A stretch of 64,000 nt of DNA from an uncultured Vampirovibrio sp. (lineage in GTDB: Bacteria > Cyanobacteriota > Vampirovibrionia > Gastranaerophilales > Gastranaerophilaceae): contig CAJTXT010000003.1 of the NCBI GenBank assembly GCA_910583875.1, positions 124,001 to 188,000 on the forward strand. The letters run 5' to 3'. The notes under the pieces were generated by a model. It was given only the letters and a program-made list of their open reading frames with translations. It searched no databases and was not told where the DNA came from. A program made the position numbers and the translations under genes. Every line of letters starts with the position of its first letter. Within the stretch, counting starts at the first letter, position 1. Below are positions 1 to 9,099 of the stretch, piece by piece.

Positions 1-3000
1 TTTGGCGGTGAAGATAAAATTGTTGAAGGTATTGAAGCACAACGCCAAAAATTTATGAGTTTGCAAGAAACATACCAACAAATAAATGATAAATGGAATG
101 TTCCTTCTGCAAGAACTTTAATTTTAAATCAGCTAGAAAAACAAAATAATGTTTTAAGCAGAAAAAAACTTGATGTATTGAAAAATCGTTTTGCTGCTAT
201 AGAAGCAGGAACAATTAAAAATGAAAAAATAGAAAATTCAAAGAAAAGAAGTGAAGCTAATAATAAATTATACCAATTCACTCAAGATGATATGGATATT
301 TTTGCAGCAATAGAGAAAAATATGCCATCAATGCGAAAATACGCAAAGATGCAATATCAAAACATAAATAAAATTATGCATGATGCACTTGAAGATCAAT
401 ATTCAAATATCGGTATGTTAAATGGCCAATTTTGGGTAAGAGAAGAAGGTTCTTCCGGCTTATCTGCAAATGAACAAATAAGAATTATTGAACAGATGAC
501 AGGTAAACCATATCATATGGAAACTGACCCTATTGAAGCTGCAAAACAAATTAAAAAAGGTGAAGGCAGCGGTGTTTCTTCTATGAGTGTTTTAGATGAT
601 GACTATGGTTTTCATGCTCAATATGTACCTGCTGTAACTTCTGAAAAATTTGTTAATCCTTTAACTAAAGAAGAAATTGTTCAAGATATTATGTGGACAG
701 ATAATTCTTGGGGTAAATCGGAAAAAGATCATTATTGGAATGGACGTAACGGTCATAATTATACAGATTACAATGGCGGTTACGGCTGGAAAGACGGTTT
801 TATATTGTCAGATGATTTTAAAATAGGTTTGCCTGTAAAATCATTATTTGCTGCTGTAGGTACTGCTGAAGGCGAAAAATTCGGTTTGTTTACAGATGTT
901 GTACTTCCGGGTAGACCTGCTGATGCATATCAAAAATTATATAAAATGTTTGCTCATATTTTTAATGTTTCAGAGGGTTCAACATTCTTGACTCAATTAG
1001 AAACTGCATTAGCAAATGGTTATGACTTAAACATAAAAGAGCTTGAAGCTTTAGATGATATAGCAGAAGCAAAAACTAACCGTGTTAAAAAGAAAATAGA
1101 AAAAATAAATACTGAAGAAGAATTTAATAAACTTCCAGATAGTGATGAAGCAAAACTTGCATTTGAAAAATTAGCTGTATATTTATCTACAGATAATCCA
1201 CTTCTTGCTGATGGTGTATTATTGGCATCAAGTAAGGAAGAATTGGAAGAAATTTCTAAAGATATTTTTGATGAACATGTATATTCATTAGAATCTTCTT
1301 TAGCAAGAGAAGATTATGTTATGGAACATATTAAACCATATACGGCAGAAGCATTTTCTAAGTTATTCAAAACATTAAATGACAAATTTAATTTGAGTTT
1401 GTCAGATATCGAAATCCAGACAATGACTGATTCATTATTTGTTGCCCCGGATGAAAATAGTAACTTGAATGGATCATTGCAAGATATTGAAGCATATTTA
1501 TTAGAACAAGTTGACAAAGTTGCACAAGCTTCAATTAAAGATAAAAACGCTGCACAGTTCTTTATTGAAAGTTCTAAAAATATCATAAGTGAAACAATAG
1601 AAAACGAATTTAAAATTAAAACACTTGATTCACCTATACTAAAGAATTCTCCTGTTGCTGAAAAGTTGATTGCTGCAATAGATAAATACTTAAATCCGGC
1701 TTCTGATGAAGAACTTCTTTCCTTTATCCAAGGAATGCAAATGGCTGGTTCAGATGTTGTTAGTCAATTCTTTGATGCATTAACACCAGAAGATGTTGGT
1801 ATTAAAGAAAGAAAAGCTTATGATTATGTTTTACTTTATAAATCAGGTGATACTTCTGTATCAAAAGCTTTATCAGAAGTTACAGCAACAGAAGAAATTT
1901 ATGCAAACTTAAATACATCAGAAGCAACAGAGGCAAATACCCCAGAAGAATTATATAGAAATTTATATATAAAACTTTCTGATTTAGATGTTCAAAAATT
2001 TATTAAATCTTTCAAAGCAGAAGCCTTCTTAAAATATAAATTAAGACAAGCGTTCCCAGCTCCTGTTATTATAACTGATAAAGCAATAGCAGATATGGCT
2101 GTATCTACTCTTGAAGGTTTAAAACAGCATTATTACAGCATTGAAAGCAGTAAGTATGTTTTAGATGTGTTAACTAAATATGGAGAAATAAAAGACGGTT
2201 ATTTATCTGATTCTGTATTTAAATCATTACTAAATAATAAAAATGTACAAATTACAGAGGAAAATAGACAATTTATTAAAGATTCAATACATAAATTTGT
2301 TGAATTATATAAAGTTTCTTCAAAAGATGAGTCTTTTGCAGTTATTTCTCAACCATTAGAAAAACTGCTTTCAGCAATAAAACCTTCTGATTCAGAATTA
2401 GATGCAAGAAAAATAAGCGTTCCTTTAAAAGAATTAATAGCTGTATTTGATGATTTTGAAGCTTCAGGTGTTAATAAAGACAGATTTATGCAGCTTAAAA
2501 AAGAAGAATTAAATGCATTAAAATCAAATATGAGAATAGTTGTAAATGCAAACATTGAACCAAAATATAGAGATGAAGCTATAAATAAAATTAATGGAAT
2601 TCTTGATTTGTATAAAAAAGATGCAAGTGATGAAGATATAGCTGCTTTATCAGAAGAATTTGTCGATTTTGTTGTAGAAAAACATATTGTTAAAAATCCT
2701 TTAGCATTATTAAGAGAAACAGTAGCAATGCTAAAAGAAGGCAAAAAAGATACTGATGAATACAAGATATTAAGTTCGTATTTGAATAAAGCCCTTCAAG
2801 TTGCACAGCAAACTAAAATACAATATAAATTAGTACAAAATCAGCATGAAGCTATCGGTTCCAAAACAAAAGACTTATTGCCATTATTTAATGTAACTAT
2901 GGCGGATGGTACTAAAGAAGATATGAATAGTGAAGTTGGTATGTTATATCTTATAGAACAACTTCAAAATGCCGGAGATAATTATACTATATTAAACTTA

Positions 3001-3600
3001 TTCCTTGAACAATCAGGTTTATCAAAATCCGCATTGAAGGCTGCTATAAATAATTATGATATGGAAAAAACAAATGAATTAATTTCAGAAAAATCTGCTG
3101 AAATTAAAGATTCAATTATTCATTTAGATGAGCTTTCTTCAGTTGTTTCTGACTTTATGAAAATGAGTGACATTAAATATAAATCATTAGAAGATGCTAT
3201 GAATCATTTTGGTTCTTATCTAAAAAGAAATCTTAAAGATTATGAAAATATTCCGGTATTTTCAACTTATATTTCTTATTTGGATTCTCTTGAATATCAA
3301 AATTCCATTGAAACTTCAACCTCAGCTATGATTAAACCATTGATGAATGAAATTACAAGAAGTCTTTTATCTAATATTGCTGAGGGAATTAATGCGCAGC
3401 TTCAATATATTAGTGATTTATCTTCATACCTTCAAGAAAAAGCTGAACTAATAAGTTCAATTAGAGTTCCTGCTGATAGTGAAGAATATGCACTAAGAGA
3501 AAAATTCTATAGTGATTTTGAAGCTACTCAAGGTTTTATTGCTCAAGAACAGCAAGAAATAGTCCAACAAATAAATGGCAGTTCATTTATAGGTGCATAA
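1..3600 (+). CDS. Very large protein with papain-like His and Asn-Ser-Trp motifs, 5' partial
   Basis: The reading frame is open from base 1, so the start lies upstream; the first internal ATG is at 55, and 1,181 residues follow it. Counted from that ATG, a His in a GFHAQY context (residue 187) precedes an Asn-Ser-Trp-Gly motif (Asn 217). That order matches the second half of the papain (C1) active site, and a G-rich stretch follows as in papains. The nucleophile Cys would have to be upstream, outside the window. The remaining 900 residues are acidic, lysine-rich and helical, with no family I recognise. No membrane segment is visible. It could be a cysteine-peptidase-domain effector or surface protein, or a protein with only a relic of that fold. 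The calpain-like protein at the other edge of the window is a comparable large cysteine-peptidase-like product. Confidence 0.8.
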   Translation, partial: FGGEDKIVEGIEAQRQKFMSLQETYQQINDKWNVPSARTLILNQLEKQNNVLSRKKLDVLKNRFAAIEAGTIKNEKIENSKKRSEANNKLYQFTQDDMDIFAAIEKNMPSMRKYAKMQYQNINKIMHDALEDQYSNIGMLNGQFWVREEGSSGLSANEQIRIIEQMTGKPYHMETDPIEAAKQIKKGEGSGVSSMSVLDDDYGFHAQYVPAVTSEKFVNPLTKEEIVQDIMWTDNSWGKSEKDHYWNGRNGHNYTDYNGGYGWKDGFILSDDFKIGLPVKSLFAAVGTAEGEKFGLFTDVVLPGRPADAYQKLYKMFAHIFNVSEGSTFLTQLETALANGYDLNIKELEALDDIAEAKTNRVKKKIEKINTEEEFNKLPDSDEAKLAFEKLAVYLSTDNPLLADGVLLASSKEELEEISKDIFDEHVYSLESSLAREDYVMEHIKPYTAEAFSKLFKTLNDKFNLSLSDIEIQTMTDSLFVAPDENSNLNGSLQDIEAYLLEQVDKVAQASIKDKNAAQFFIESSKNIISETIENEFKIKTLDSPILKNSPVAEKLIAAIDKYLNPASDEELLSFIQGMQMAGSDVVSQFFDALTPEDVGIKERKAYDYVLLYKSGDTSVSKALSEVTATEEIYANLNTSEATEANTPEELYRNLYIKLSDLDVQKFIKSFKAEAFLKYKLRQAFPAPVIITDKAIADMAVSTLEGLKQHYYSIESSKYVLDVLTKYGEIKDGYLSDSVFKSLLNNKNVQITEENRQFIKDSIHKFVELYKVSSKDESFAVISQPLEKLLSAIKPSDSELDARKISVPLKELIAVFDDFEASGVNKDRFMQLKKEELNALKSNMRIVVNANIEPKYRDEAINKINGILDLYKKDASDEDIAALSEEFVDFVVEKHIVKNPLALLRETVAMLKEGKKDTDEYKILSSYLNKALQVAQQTKIQYKLVQNQHEAIGSKTKDLLPLFNVTMADGTKEDMNSEVGMLYLIEQLQNAGDNYTILNLFLEQSGLSKSALKAAINNYDMEKTNELISEKSAEIKDSIIHLDELSSVVSDFMKMSDIKYKSLEDAMNHFGSYLKRNLKDYENIPVFSTYISYLDSLEYQNSIETSTSAMIKPLMNEITRSLLSNIAEGINAQLQYISDLSSYLQEKAELISSIRVPADSEEYALREKFYSDFEATQGFIAQEQQEIVQQINGSSFIGA

Positions 3601-3628
3601 TTTTAAATTACATAATTACTTGAAAACT

Positions 3629-3660
3629 TAGCCGCTAATATAGTAATATATTAGTGGCTA
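3629..3660 (+). other. Perfect hairpin abutting a ribosome-binding site
   Basis: Two 14-nt arms around a GTAA loop pair throughout, with a single G-U pair. The stem ends directly before the AGGAG of the next gene (3661-3665). There is no T-tract after it, so it is a poor intrinsic terminator. It may instead cap or stabilise the 5' end of the short message, or end transcription of the upstream gene by another route. Confidence 0.5.
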
Positions 3661-3670
3661 AGGAGTATTT

Positions 3671-3943
3671 ATGAAAAAGGTAATTGTTTTTTCAATATTT
3701 ATAGCAATAATAGTTTCATCTGTCCCTTGTTTTGCTGTTAATATTGGTACATATAAAACAGAAACTGAATATGGTCTTTTAGACGGTTTTAAAGTTAATT
3801 GGAAACGTAAAGATAAATCTGAACCATTTATTGAACCAAGAGAAGAGTCTAAATTACAAGACAAAGAAAGAGAATTACGTAATTATAAAGAGTCTGAATA
3901 TGAACGTACAAAATTTATGTATGATGGAAAAGCTATATTGTAA
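3671..3943 (+). CDS. Small exported protein, 90 aa, unknown function
   Basis: The first 22 residues form a Sec signal peptide: two Lys, a hydrophobic run, then PCFA before VNIG. The mature part of about 68 residues is highly charged, with many Lys, Glu and Arg, and probably helical. The start is secure because AGGAG lies 5 nt before the ATG. I do not recognise a family. It stands alone between the giant protein gene and the convergent TpsB gene, and its 5' end carries a strong hairpin. Confidence 0.65.
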   Translation: MKKVIVFSIFIAIIVSSVPCFAVNIGTYKTETEYGLLDGFKVNWKRKDKSEPFIEPREESKLQDKERELRNYKESEYERTKFMYDGKAIL

Positions 3944-3982
3944 GATATTCAGAATATTTATTAAATAAATTTTATTAATAAT

Positions 3983-4139
3983 GTCATGCTGAACTTGTTT
4001 CAGCATCTGTCCAAAATATATATTAAGCTTAAATTTCTAAGATAAATTACTACAATATTGAAAAGATTTCGTGGAAAACCAGACATTTTTCACAAAATCA
4101 TAGATTTTGAAAAAAGTAGTCAAACGAGTTCGAAATGAC
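3983..4139. repeat. REPIN-like element, copy A (one arm diverged)
   Basis: The left arm contains the hairpin TGCTGAA-CTTGT-TTCAGCA preceded by GTCA. The right arm ends with an inverted but diverged copy (GAGTTCGAAATGAC). The same arm occurs in inverted pairs at 33348, 42541 and 59337. It lies between two convergent genes and encodes nothing. Confidence 0.6.
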
Positions 4140-4174
4140 AAGAAATAATGATTTAACTAAACTACTTTTAGAAT

Positions 4175-4205
4175 AAAAAAAGAGGAACATTCGTTCCTCT
4201 TTTTT
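4175..4205. terminator. Bidirectional intrinsic terminator
   Basis: A stem AAAGAGGAAC/GTTCCTCTTT closes a four-base loop. It is flanked by A residues on one side and T residues on the other, so it can work in both directions. It sits just past the stop of tpsB (minus strand) and faces the small plus-strand gene. Confidence 0.8.
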
Positions 4206-4220
4206 GTATATTCTACTAAA

Positions 4221-5993
4221 CTATAAAATGTTTGAAGTAACTGTAAAGTGGAATCTGCAAGAGTCTCTATCCAAACCTTCAAGACGTTTACCGATTGGGA
4301 AGCCCCAATACATATTTGCAGATATATATTTTGTTAATTTAACAACAATACCAGGACCGGCACTCATTAGGTATTCACCGTGAATATCGCTTCCGTTAAA
4401 TGGGTTGTATTGATATCTGTTACCAAACCATCCAAAATCATAGAAACCGGCAATTTGAATGCTATCACTAATGAACTCATATTTTTCAGGTAATAAAGCT
4501 TTTAGACCAGGAATTGGAGTTCTGTATTCTAAGCTGGCTGTAATACCATAGTCACCAAGTCCGTAACCTTCATCATAACCTCTAACTGTAGCGATACCAC
4601 CAACCTGCATTTGTTCTGAAGCATATAAGTTTCTGTTTGCATATTGTCCGTTAACTTGAAGTATCATTAAGTTATTTTTTGGAAGTACTTGTAAACGGGC
4701 AGCACTTGCATTAACTTTTAAGAAGTTGTTACTTGGCATATTACGTGCTTTGTTATAATCTGAAGCATCAATTGGAATACCTGTTGAAACTCCGCCGTTA
4801 AATAACCATCTTCCATAGAAATCGTCTTTAACATCAGTTAATGATGCTTTTAAAACTCTTGTTCTATATGCTGATTTATTCCAGCCAACAGCTTCTGCCC
4901 AATCAGCATTACCAACAGTTGTTTCTGTATTACGCATATCTAAAGTGATATCACCATATAATCTGTAATCATCACCTTTTGCTAATCTTCTAGAAACACC
5001 AATGAATACGTCATGTGAATCACCGCTTATATCAGCAGCTTTTAAATATTTTCCAAGTTTAACGTGAGAATAAGAATATCCTAAGTTCAATCTTGTATCG
5101 TTTTTAGCAATTGGTAATGAATATATACCGCCGGCACCGATTGAACGGCTAGAAGCAGAAACAGTACCCATTAATGTATCGCCGTGGCCTGTAACATCGT
5201 GTAAACCAGCGTATAATACACCTCTTTGAGTACCAATTAATTCTCTGCCTTGGTTGTCATATCTTAAGTCAAAGTTAATTGGAAATCTATCTTTTACGTC
5301 TAAAGTAACATCTGAAAATTCTTCTGATTCTTCGTTATCAGCAAAGGATACAGCACCTTTCATATATTCTTCTGTATTCATATCAGTTAATGCTGTACGA
5401 ACATCTCTTACATTAAGAACCTTGCCGGGTTCAATATTATTATCTTTTAAATAATGTTTATTTAAGTAAGAAGAACGTTCCCATTTACCGGGGTTAATTT
5501 CGATATTACCGTATTTACCCTCTAAAACTTTGATTTCAATAATACCGTTTTTAACTTTTTGTGGTGGAAGGTATGCTATTGTTGAAATATAGCCTTTTGA
5601 TTGATAGTAATCAGTAATATCATTAGCAGACATAATTAAGTCGTTAATAGTAACTTCTTGTCCAATTTTGAAATCAACTAATCTTCTTAAAACGTATTCT
5701 GGAAATACTGTATTTCCTGTAATTTTAATTTCTTCAAGTTTAAAAGCAACTTGTTTAGTGTTTAGAAGTTCTGCTTTTGCTTTTACTTCTTCTTCTACAT
5801 AAGCTGGATCTTTAGTTTCTTCAAACTTTTGTTTAGCTTGATAACGTCTTCCGTCAATTAAGTTTGTATTGTCAATAAGACCAGCGTCATAGCTTCCAGG
5901 ATTGATGAATGTACCTGCATCAACTGCGAAAGCACTAGCACCAATTACTGTGAAAGCACATAATAGCGATGTTTTTAATAGTATGTTTTTCAT
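4221..5993 (-). CDS. TpsB two-partner secretion transporter (ShlB/FhaC family)
   Basis: This outer-membrane pore secretes TpsA exoproteins and is a member of the Omp85 superfamily. From ATG 5993 it has 590 residues: a signal peptide (cleavage near AFA-VDAG), a linker, a POTRA domain beginning at ITGNTVF (about residue 92), a second periplasmic stretch, and a C-terminal beta-barrel from about 235 to the end. The barrel contains the family's VRGY motif (about 469) and a GFYDFGWFG strand. The ATG is preferred to the in-frame GTG at 6000-6002, because the purine-rich AGAGTGGA lies at normal distance from the ATG. Two TpsA genes lie divergently next to it, so this is a complete secretion pair with a second client. 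Family length is typical. Confidence 0.92.
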   Translation of the reverse strand: MKNILLKTSLLCAFTVIGASAFAVDAGTFINPGSYDAGLIDNTNLIDGRRYQAKQKFEETKDPAYVEEEVKAKAELLNTKQVAFKLEEIKITGNTVFPEYVLRRLVDFKIGQEVTINDLIMSANDITDYYQSKGYISTIAYLPPQKVKNGIIEIKVLEGKYGNIEINPGKWERSSYLNKHYLKDNNIEPGKVLNVRDVRTALTDMNTEEYMKGAVSFADNEESEEFSDVTLDVKDRFPINFDLRYDNQGRELIGTQRGVLYAGLHDVTGHGDTLMGTVSASSRSIGAGGIYSLPIAKNDTRLNLGYSYSHVKLGKYLKAADISGDSHDVFIGVSRRLAKGDDYRLYGDITLDMRNTETTVGNADWAEAVGWNKSAYRTRVLKASLTDVKDDFYGRWLFNGGVSTGIPIDASDYNKARNMPSNNFLKVNASAARLQVLPKNNLMILQVNGQYANRNLYASEQMQVGGIATVRGYDEGYGLGDYGITASLEYRTPIPGLKALLPEKYEFISDSIQIAGFYDFGWFGNRYQYNPFNGSDIHGEYLMSAGPGIVVKLTKYISANMYWGFPIGKRLEGLDRDSCRFHFTVTSNIL

Positions 5994-6364
5994 TGTTTCC
6001 ACTCTCTATATAATTTATTATTAAAATACTAATTACTAATATACATTATATAATACTATAGAAATGTCAAATATTTCCAGTTTTTATTATACTATGGTTC
6101 CCTAATATTACATAATTCAAACATATGAAATTCAAACAAAAAAAATTTTGCTGTCTTCATATTTGAATAATAACATAACTTTACATTTTAATATATTGTA
6201 AAAAAATATTGCTTGACTGAAATGTTGTATGTACAATTATTGCAAGTCGAAACGGTTAGATAAAACTTTAAAACTTTTGCAAACACTAGCAAATTTTATT
6301 TTTAGGGATTTTATATAATCATTGTTATTAAAAATAGCATGTATATCAGAGAATGGAGATTTAA
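5994..6364. promoter_or_regulatory. Divergent control region between tpsB and tpsA1
   Basis: About 370 bases without a gene hold the promoters for both halves of the secretion locus. A TATAAT hexamer at 6314-6319 is a plausible -10 for tpsA1, but no good -35 is visible. The stretch 6287-6319 (TAGCAAA, T-run, TTTAGGGA, then the -10) is shared in modified form with the region before tpsA2 (9021-9060). A TTGACT occurs near 6212, without a partner at the right spacing. Confidence 0.4.
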
Positions 6365-8803
6365 ATGAGAAAACTATTAAGTATGGCTGTTGCATTGGGT
6401 GTTTTAACATCTACCACCATTGCACCGGCTGCATTAGCAGATGTTTCTGCTGGAGCATTGCCAAGTCTTAACAATGCAATAAATGCCGATGTAACAACAT
6501 CTGGTTCAAATATGAATATTCAAATTCAAGGTGGACAAGGCAGCGTTGGTACATTAAATTGGAATAACTTTAATGTAGGTAAAGATGCTTCTGTAAACTA
6601 TGAATTTTCAGCACACAACCAAACAGCATTAAACAAAGTATCAGCTTCAGGCGGTATTTCACAAATTTATGGTAAAATCACTTCTTCAGGCTGTGCAGGT
6701 TGCGGTTATGACGGCACAGGTAAGGTTATCTTAATCAACCCAAATGGTGTTGTATTTGGTGAAGGTGCATCTGTTAACCTAAATTCCTTTACTGTATCTA
6801 ACTTAGATGGAAAATATGATAAAGATACAAATACTTTAATTTTAAATAAAGATTCAAACCAAGGTGATTACGGTATTGTTGTAAAAGATGGTGCTAACAT
6901 CTATGGTGATAAAAACGTAACCTTTGCATCTAACAATGTTACTATTTACAATGGTTCAAAAATTGCTACAAATGTTGGAAACAATGTTGGTAATGCTGCA
7001 TACGGAAAAGTAAAATTAGTTACAGCAGATGGGATAAACTTCACTTATTATAATAATGGTGCAGTAAAAGAAATTTCTAATATTAAAGGTTCTACAGATA
7101 AAATGTTCCTTTCTGTAAATGGTGAAATAAAATCAGGTAACATTGATATTAGAAATTATTCAACAAATAATGCAAGTGAAATTAACTTAAAAAATGCTAA
7201 TTTAAAAGCAACAAAAGCAGTTCTTGGTAATGATGGTAACATCTGGTTAACAGCTTCAAACAAAATTGTAACAGAAGGTTCTACTATACAAACTGTAAAT
7301 GCACAAGGTGCAGAATCAGTTAGAGGCGGAAATATTAAACTTTCTGCAGGTAAAAAAGTTTCAGTAGGCACAGGTAACTTAAAATCTGTTGGAGATGTAG
7401 ATATTAATTCTACAACAGATAATATAGCATTTGATAATTCTAGAATTACTGCTGCAAAAGATGCAAATATTGTTGCTTCTAAAATTGCTTCAGTTCAAAA
7501 TAATTCTATAATCAATGCTAAAAATATTACGGTAAAAGGCGGAGAAAGAGCGCAAGTTCTTAATTCAACTTTAACAGCTGCTAATGATGTTAACTTACAT
7601 TCAGATGGTTCAATGGTTTGGACTAATAAAGCTAATGTTTATGCAACTAATAACATTAAAGCAAATGCTGCAAACGGTAAATTATTACTTCAAAATTCAT
7701 CATTTGACGGTGTTTTAGTTGGTTCAGAAAGACAACCTGCTAATAATATTACATTAACTGCTAAAAATGATATTACATCATCTGATTTCACAGGTTCAAC
7801 TTTCAGAGCTAAAAGTGTAAATGTTGAATCTACAGCAGAAAATATTAAGTTGAATGATATATCAAAAACTCAATTTAATTCAACAGAAAAAATTGCATCC
7901 TTCAAAGCAGCAAAAAATATTGAAATATCAAAAGCAACTGATTTAAATGTTGCAGATGCATCGTTCTCAGCAGGTAAAAATATAATATTTGAATCAACAG
8001 GTGCAAATGTTAATGTAGATTCTTCTACAGATATTAAACGTGCGGAAAAAGTATATATTAAATCTGCAAATAATGTAACAACTACAGGAAAATTAAATTT
8101 AAATAATATTCAAACAAATATTATTGCTGCTAAAGATGTAAATGTTAACTTAACAAACGTTGGTAACAGAAATAACGGTTTAGTTGCAAAAGCAGGAAAC
8201 AACATGACAATAACAACAGATGGTACATTATCTGTTTCAAGCTTAATTTCAGCAAATGACATGACAATTAATGCACCAAAAGTTATTGCTGGTTTACCTT
8301 ATACAACTGAACAAAAACTTCCGGATGACTCATACGAACGTTCATATATTGAAGTTGGCGGTGAATTTACATCAAATGTAGAAAATGACAACTATGAAAT
8401 TACTGCTTCAGGTGAATTAACAGATGACGGAAACTTTAATAAAAAACATCATATTCAATATGGTAAAGATGAAAAAATATTATTAGTAAATAAAAGACCA
8501 GTTGATAATAAAGTAACAGATCCTGATGTAGATGTGGATAATGGTCAAGATGTAGATATTGTTAACCCTGGAGATAACCCACCGGTAAATCCAAATCCAC
8601 CAGTAAATCCACCTGTAGATCCTGATCCAGATGAACCAGATCCAAATCCTCCAGTAGATCCAAATCCACCAGTAAATCCGGATGATTGTGACGGAGACCC
8701 TGCAAAAGATGATGAAGTTACAGATGAAGTAGACCCTGGTTTATTATCAGGCAACAGCTTAGCAAGATATACAATTAGTTCTAATGATAAAAGAAAATTC
8801 TAA
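6365..8803 (+). CDS. TpsA1 exoprotein with filamentous-haemagglutinin secretion domain, 812 aa
   Basis: This is a secreted or surface protein handled by the adjacent TpsB. A signal peptide (about 1-25) is followed by the TPS secretion domain, including the family's NPNG motif at 125-128. Gly/Asn/Ala-rich repeats, typical of a right-handed beta-helix, run to about residue 680. The C-terminus (about 715-790) is a low-complexity Pro-Asn-Asp segment. A Cys-Ala-Gly-Cys pair (110 and 113) sits just before NPNG and is conserved in the paralogue. GGAG precedes the ATG. Strong terminator hairpins follow both tpsA genes, so each appears to be its own transcription unit. The function is probably adhesion or cell contact; no toxin domain is visible. 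Confidence 0.92.
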   Translation: MRKLLSMAVALGVLTSTTIAPAALADVSAGALPSLNNAINADVTTSGSNMNIQIQGGQGSVGTLNWNNFNVGKDASVNYEFSAHNQTALNKVSASGGISQIYGKITSSGCAGCGYDGTGKVILINPNGVVFGEGASVNLNSFTVSNLDGKYDKDTNTLILNKDSNQGDYGIVVKDGANIYGDKNVTFASNNVTIYNGSKIATNVGNNVGNAAYGKVKLVTADGINFTYYNNGAVKEISNIKGSTDKMFLSVNGEIKSGNIDIRNYSTNNASEINLKNANLKATKAVLGNDGNIWLTASNKIVTEGSTIQTVNAQGAESVRGGNIKLSAGKKVSVGTGNLKSVGDVDINSTTDNIAFDNSRITAAKDANIVASKIASVQNNSIINAKNITVKGGERAQVLNSTLTAANDVNLHSDGSMVWTNKANVYATNNIKANAANGKLLLQNSSFDGVLVGSERQPANNITLTAKNDITSSDFTGSTFRAKSVNVESTAENIKLNDISKTQFNSTEKIASFKAAKNIEISKATDLNVADASFSAGKNIIFESTGANVNVDSSTDIKRAEKVYIKSANNVTTTGKLNLNNIQTNIIAAKDVNVNLTNVGNRNNGLVAKAGNNMTITTDGTLSVSSLISANDMTINAPKVIAGLPYTTEQKLPDDSYERSYIEVGGEFTSNVENDNYEITASGELTDDGNFNKKHHIQYGKDEKILLVNKRPVDNKVTDPDVDVDNGQDVDIVNPGDNPPVNPNPPVNPPVDPDPDEPDPNPPVDPNPPVNPDDCDGDPAKDDEVTDEVDPGLLSGNSLARYTISSNDKRKF

Positions 8804-8818
8804 TTGATAATATGAAGT

Positions 8819-8849
8819 AAAAAGGGAAGATATTTATCTTCCCTTTTTA
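8819..8849 (+). terminator. Intrinsic terminator after tpsA1
   Basis: The stem AAAAGGGAAGAT/ATCTTCCCTTTT with a short loop is followed by T residues, 15 bases past the stop codon. Confidence 0.8.
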
Positions 8850-9099
8850 TTGTAAAGAATTTGTTACAAATAATATATAAAAACGCAATTAATCAAGCAC
8901 AAAAATTTTTATATAGTATATATGGTATATATCATTTTGATAACCATAAGTTAAGAGAGATTATTAGATTAGTAAGAAAGATTTAAAAAAAGAAATAAAT
9001 TGTAAACAAAGTTAATAATTTTAGCAATTTTTTTTTTTAGGATACTTAAAACATTATAAATAAATAGCAATTAGCATGAAAAATAAAGGAAAGAAGAAT

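Noticed and set aside
6212..6240. Promoter TTGACT...TACAAT before tpsA1
   Set aside because: The spacer is only 13 bases, too short for sigma70; the TATAAT at 6314 is a better -10.
8545..8754. Minus-strand Gly/Ser-rich frame
   Set aside because: It is the antisense of the Pro-Asn-Asp repeat of TpsA1.
9076..9099. Upstream ATG of tpsA2
   Set aside because: No ribosome-binding site, and it would put a charged segment before the signal peptide; the homologous start in tpsA1 corresponds to 9100.
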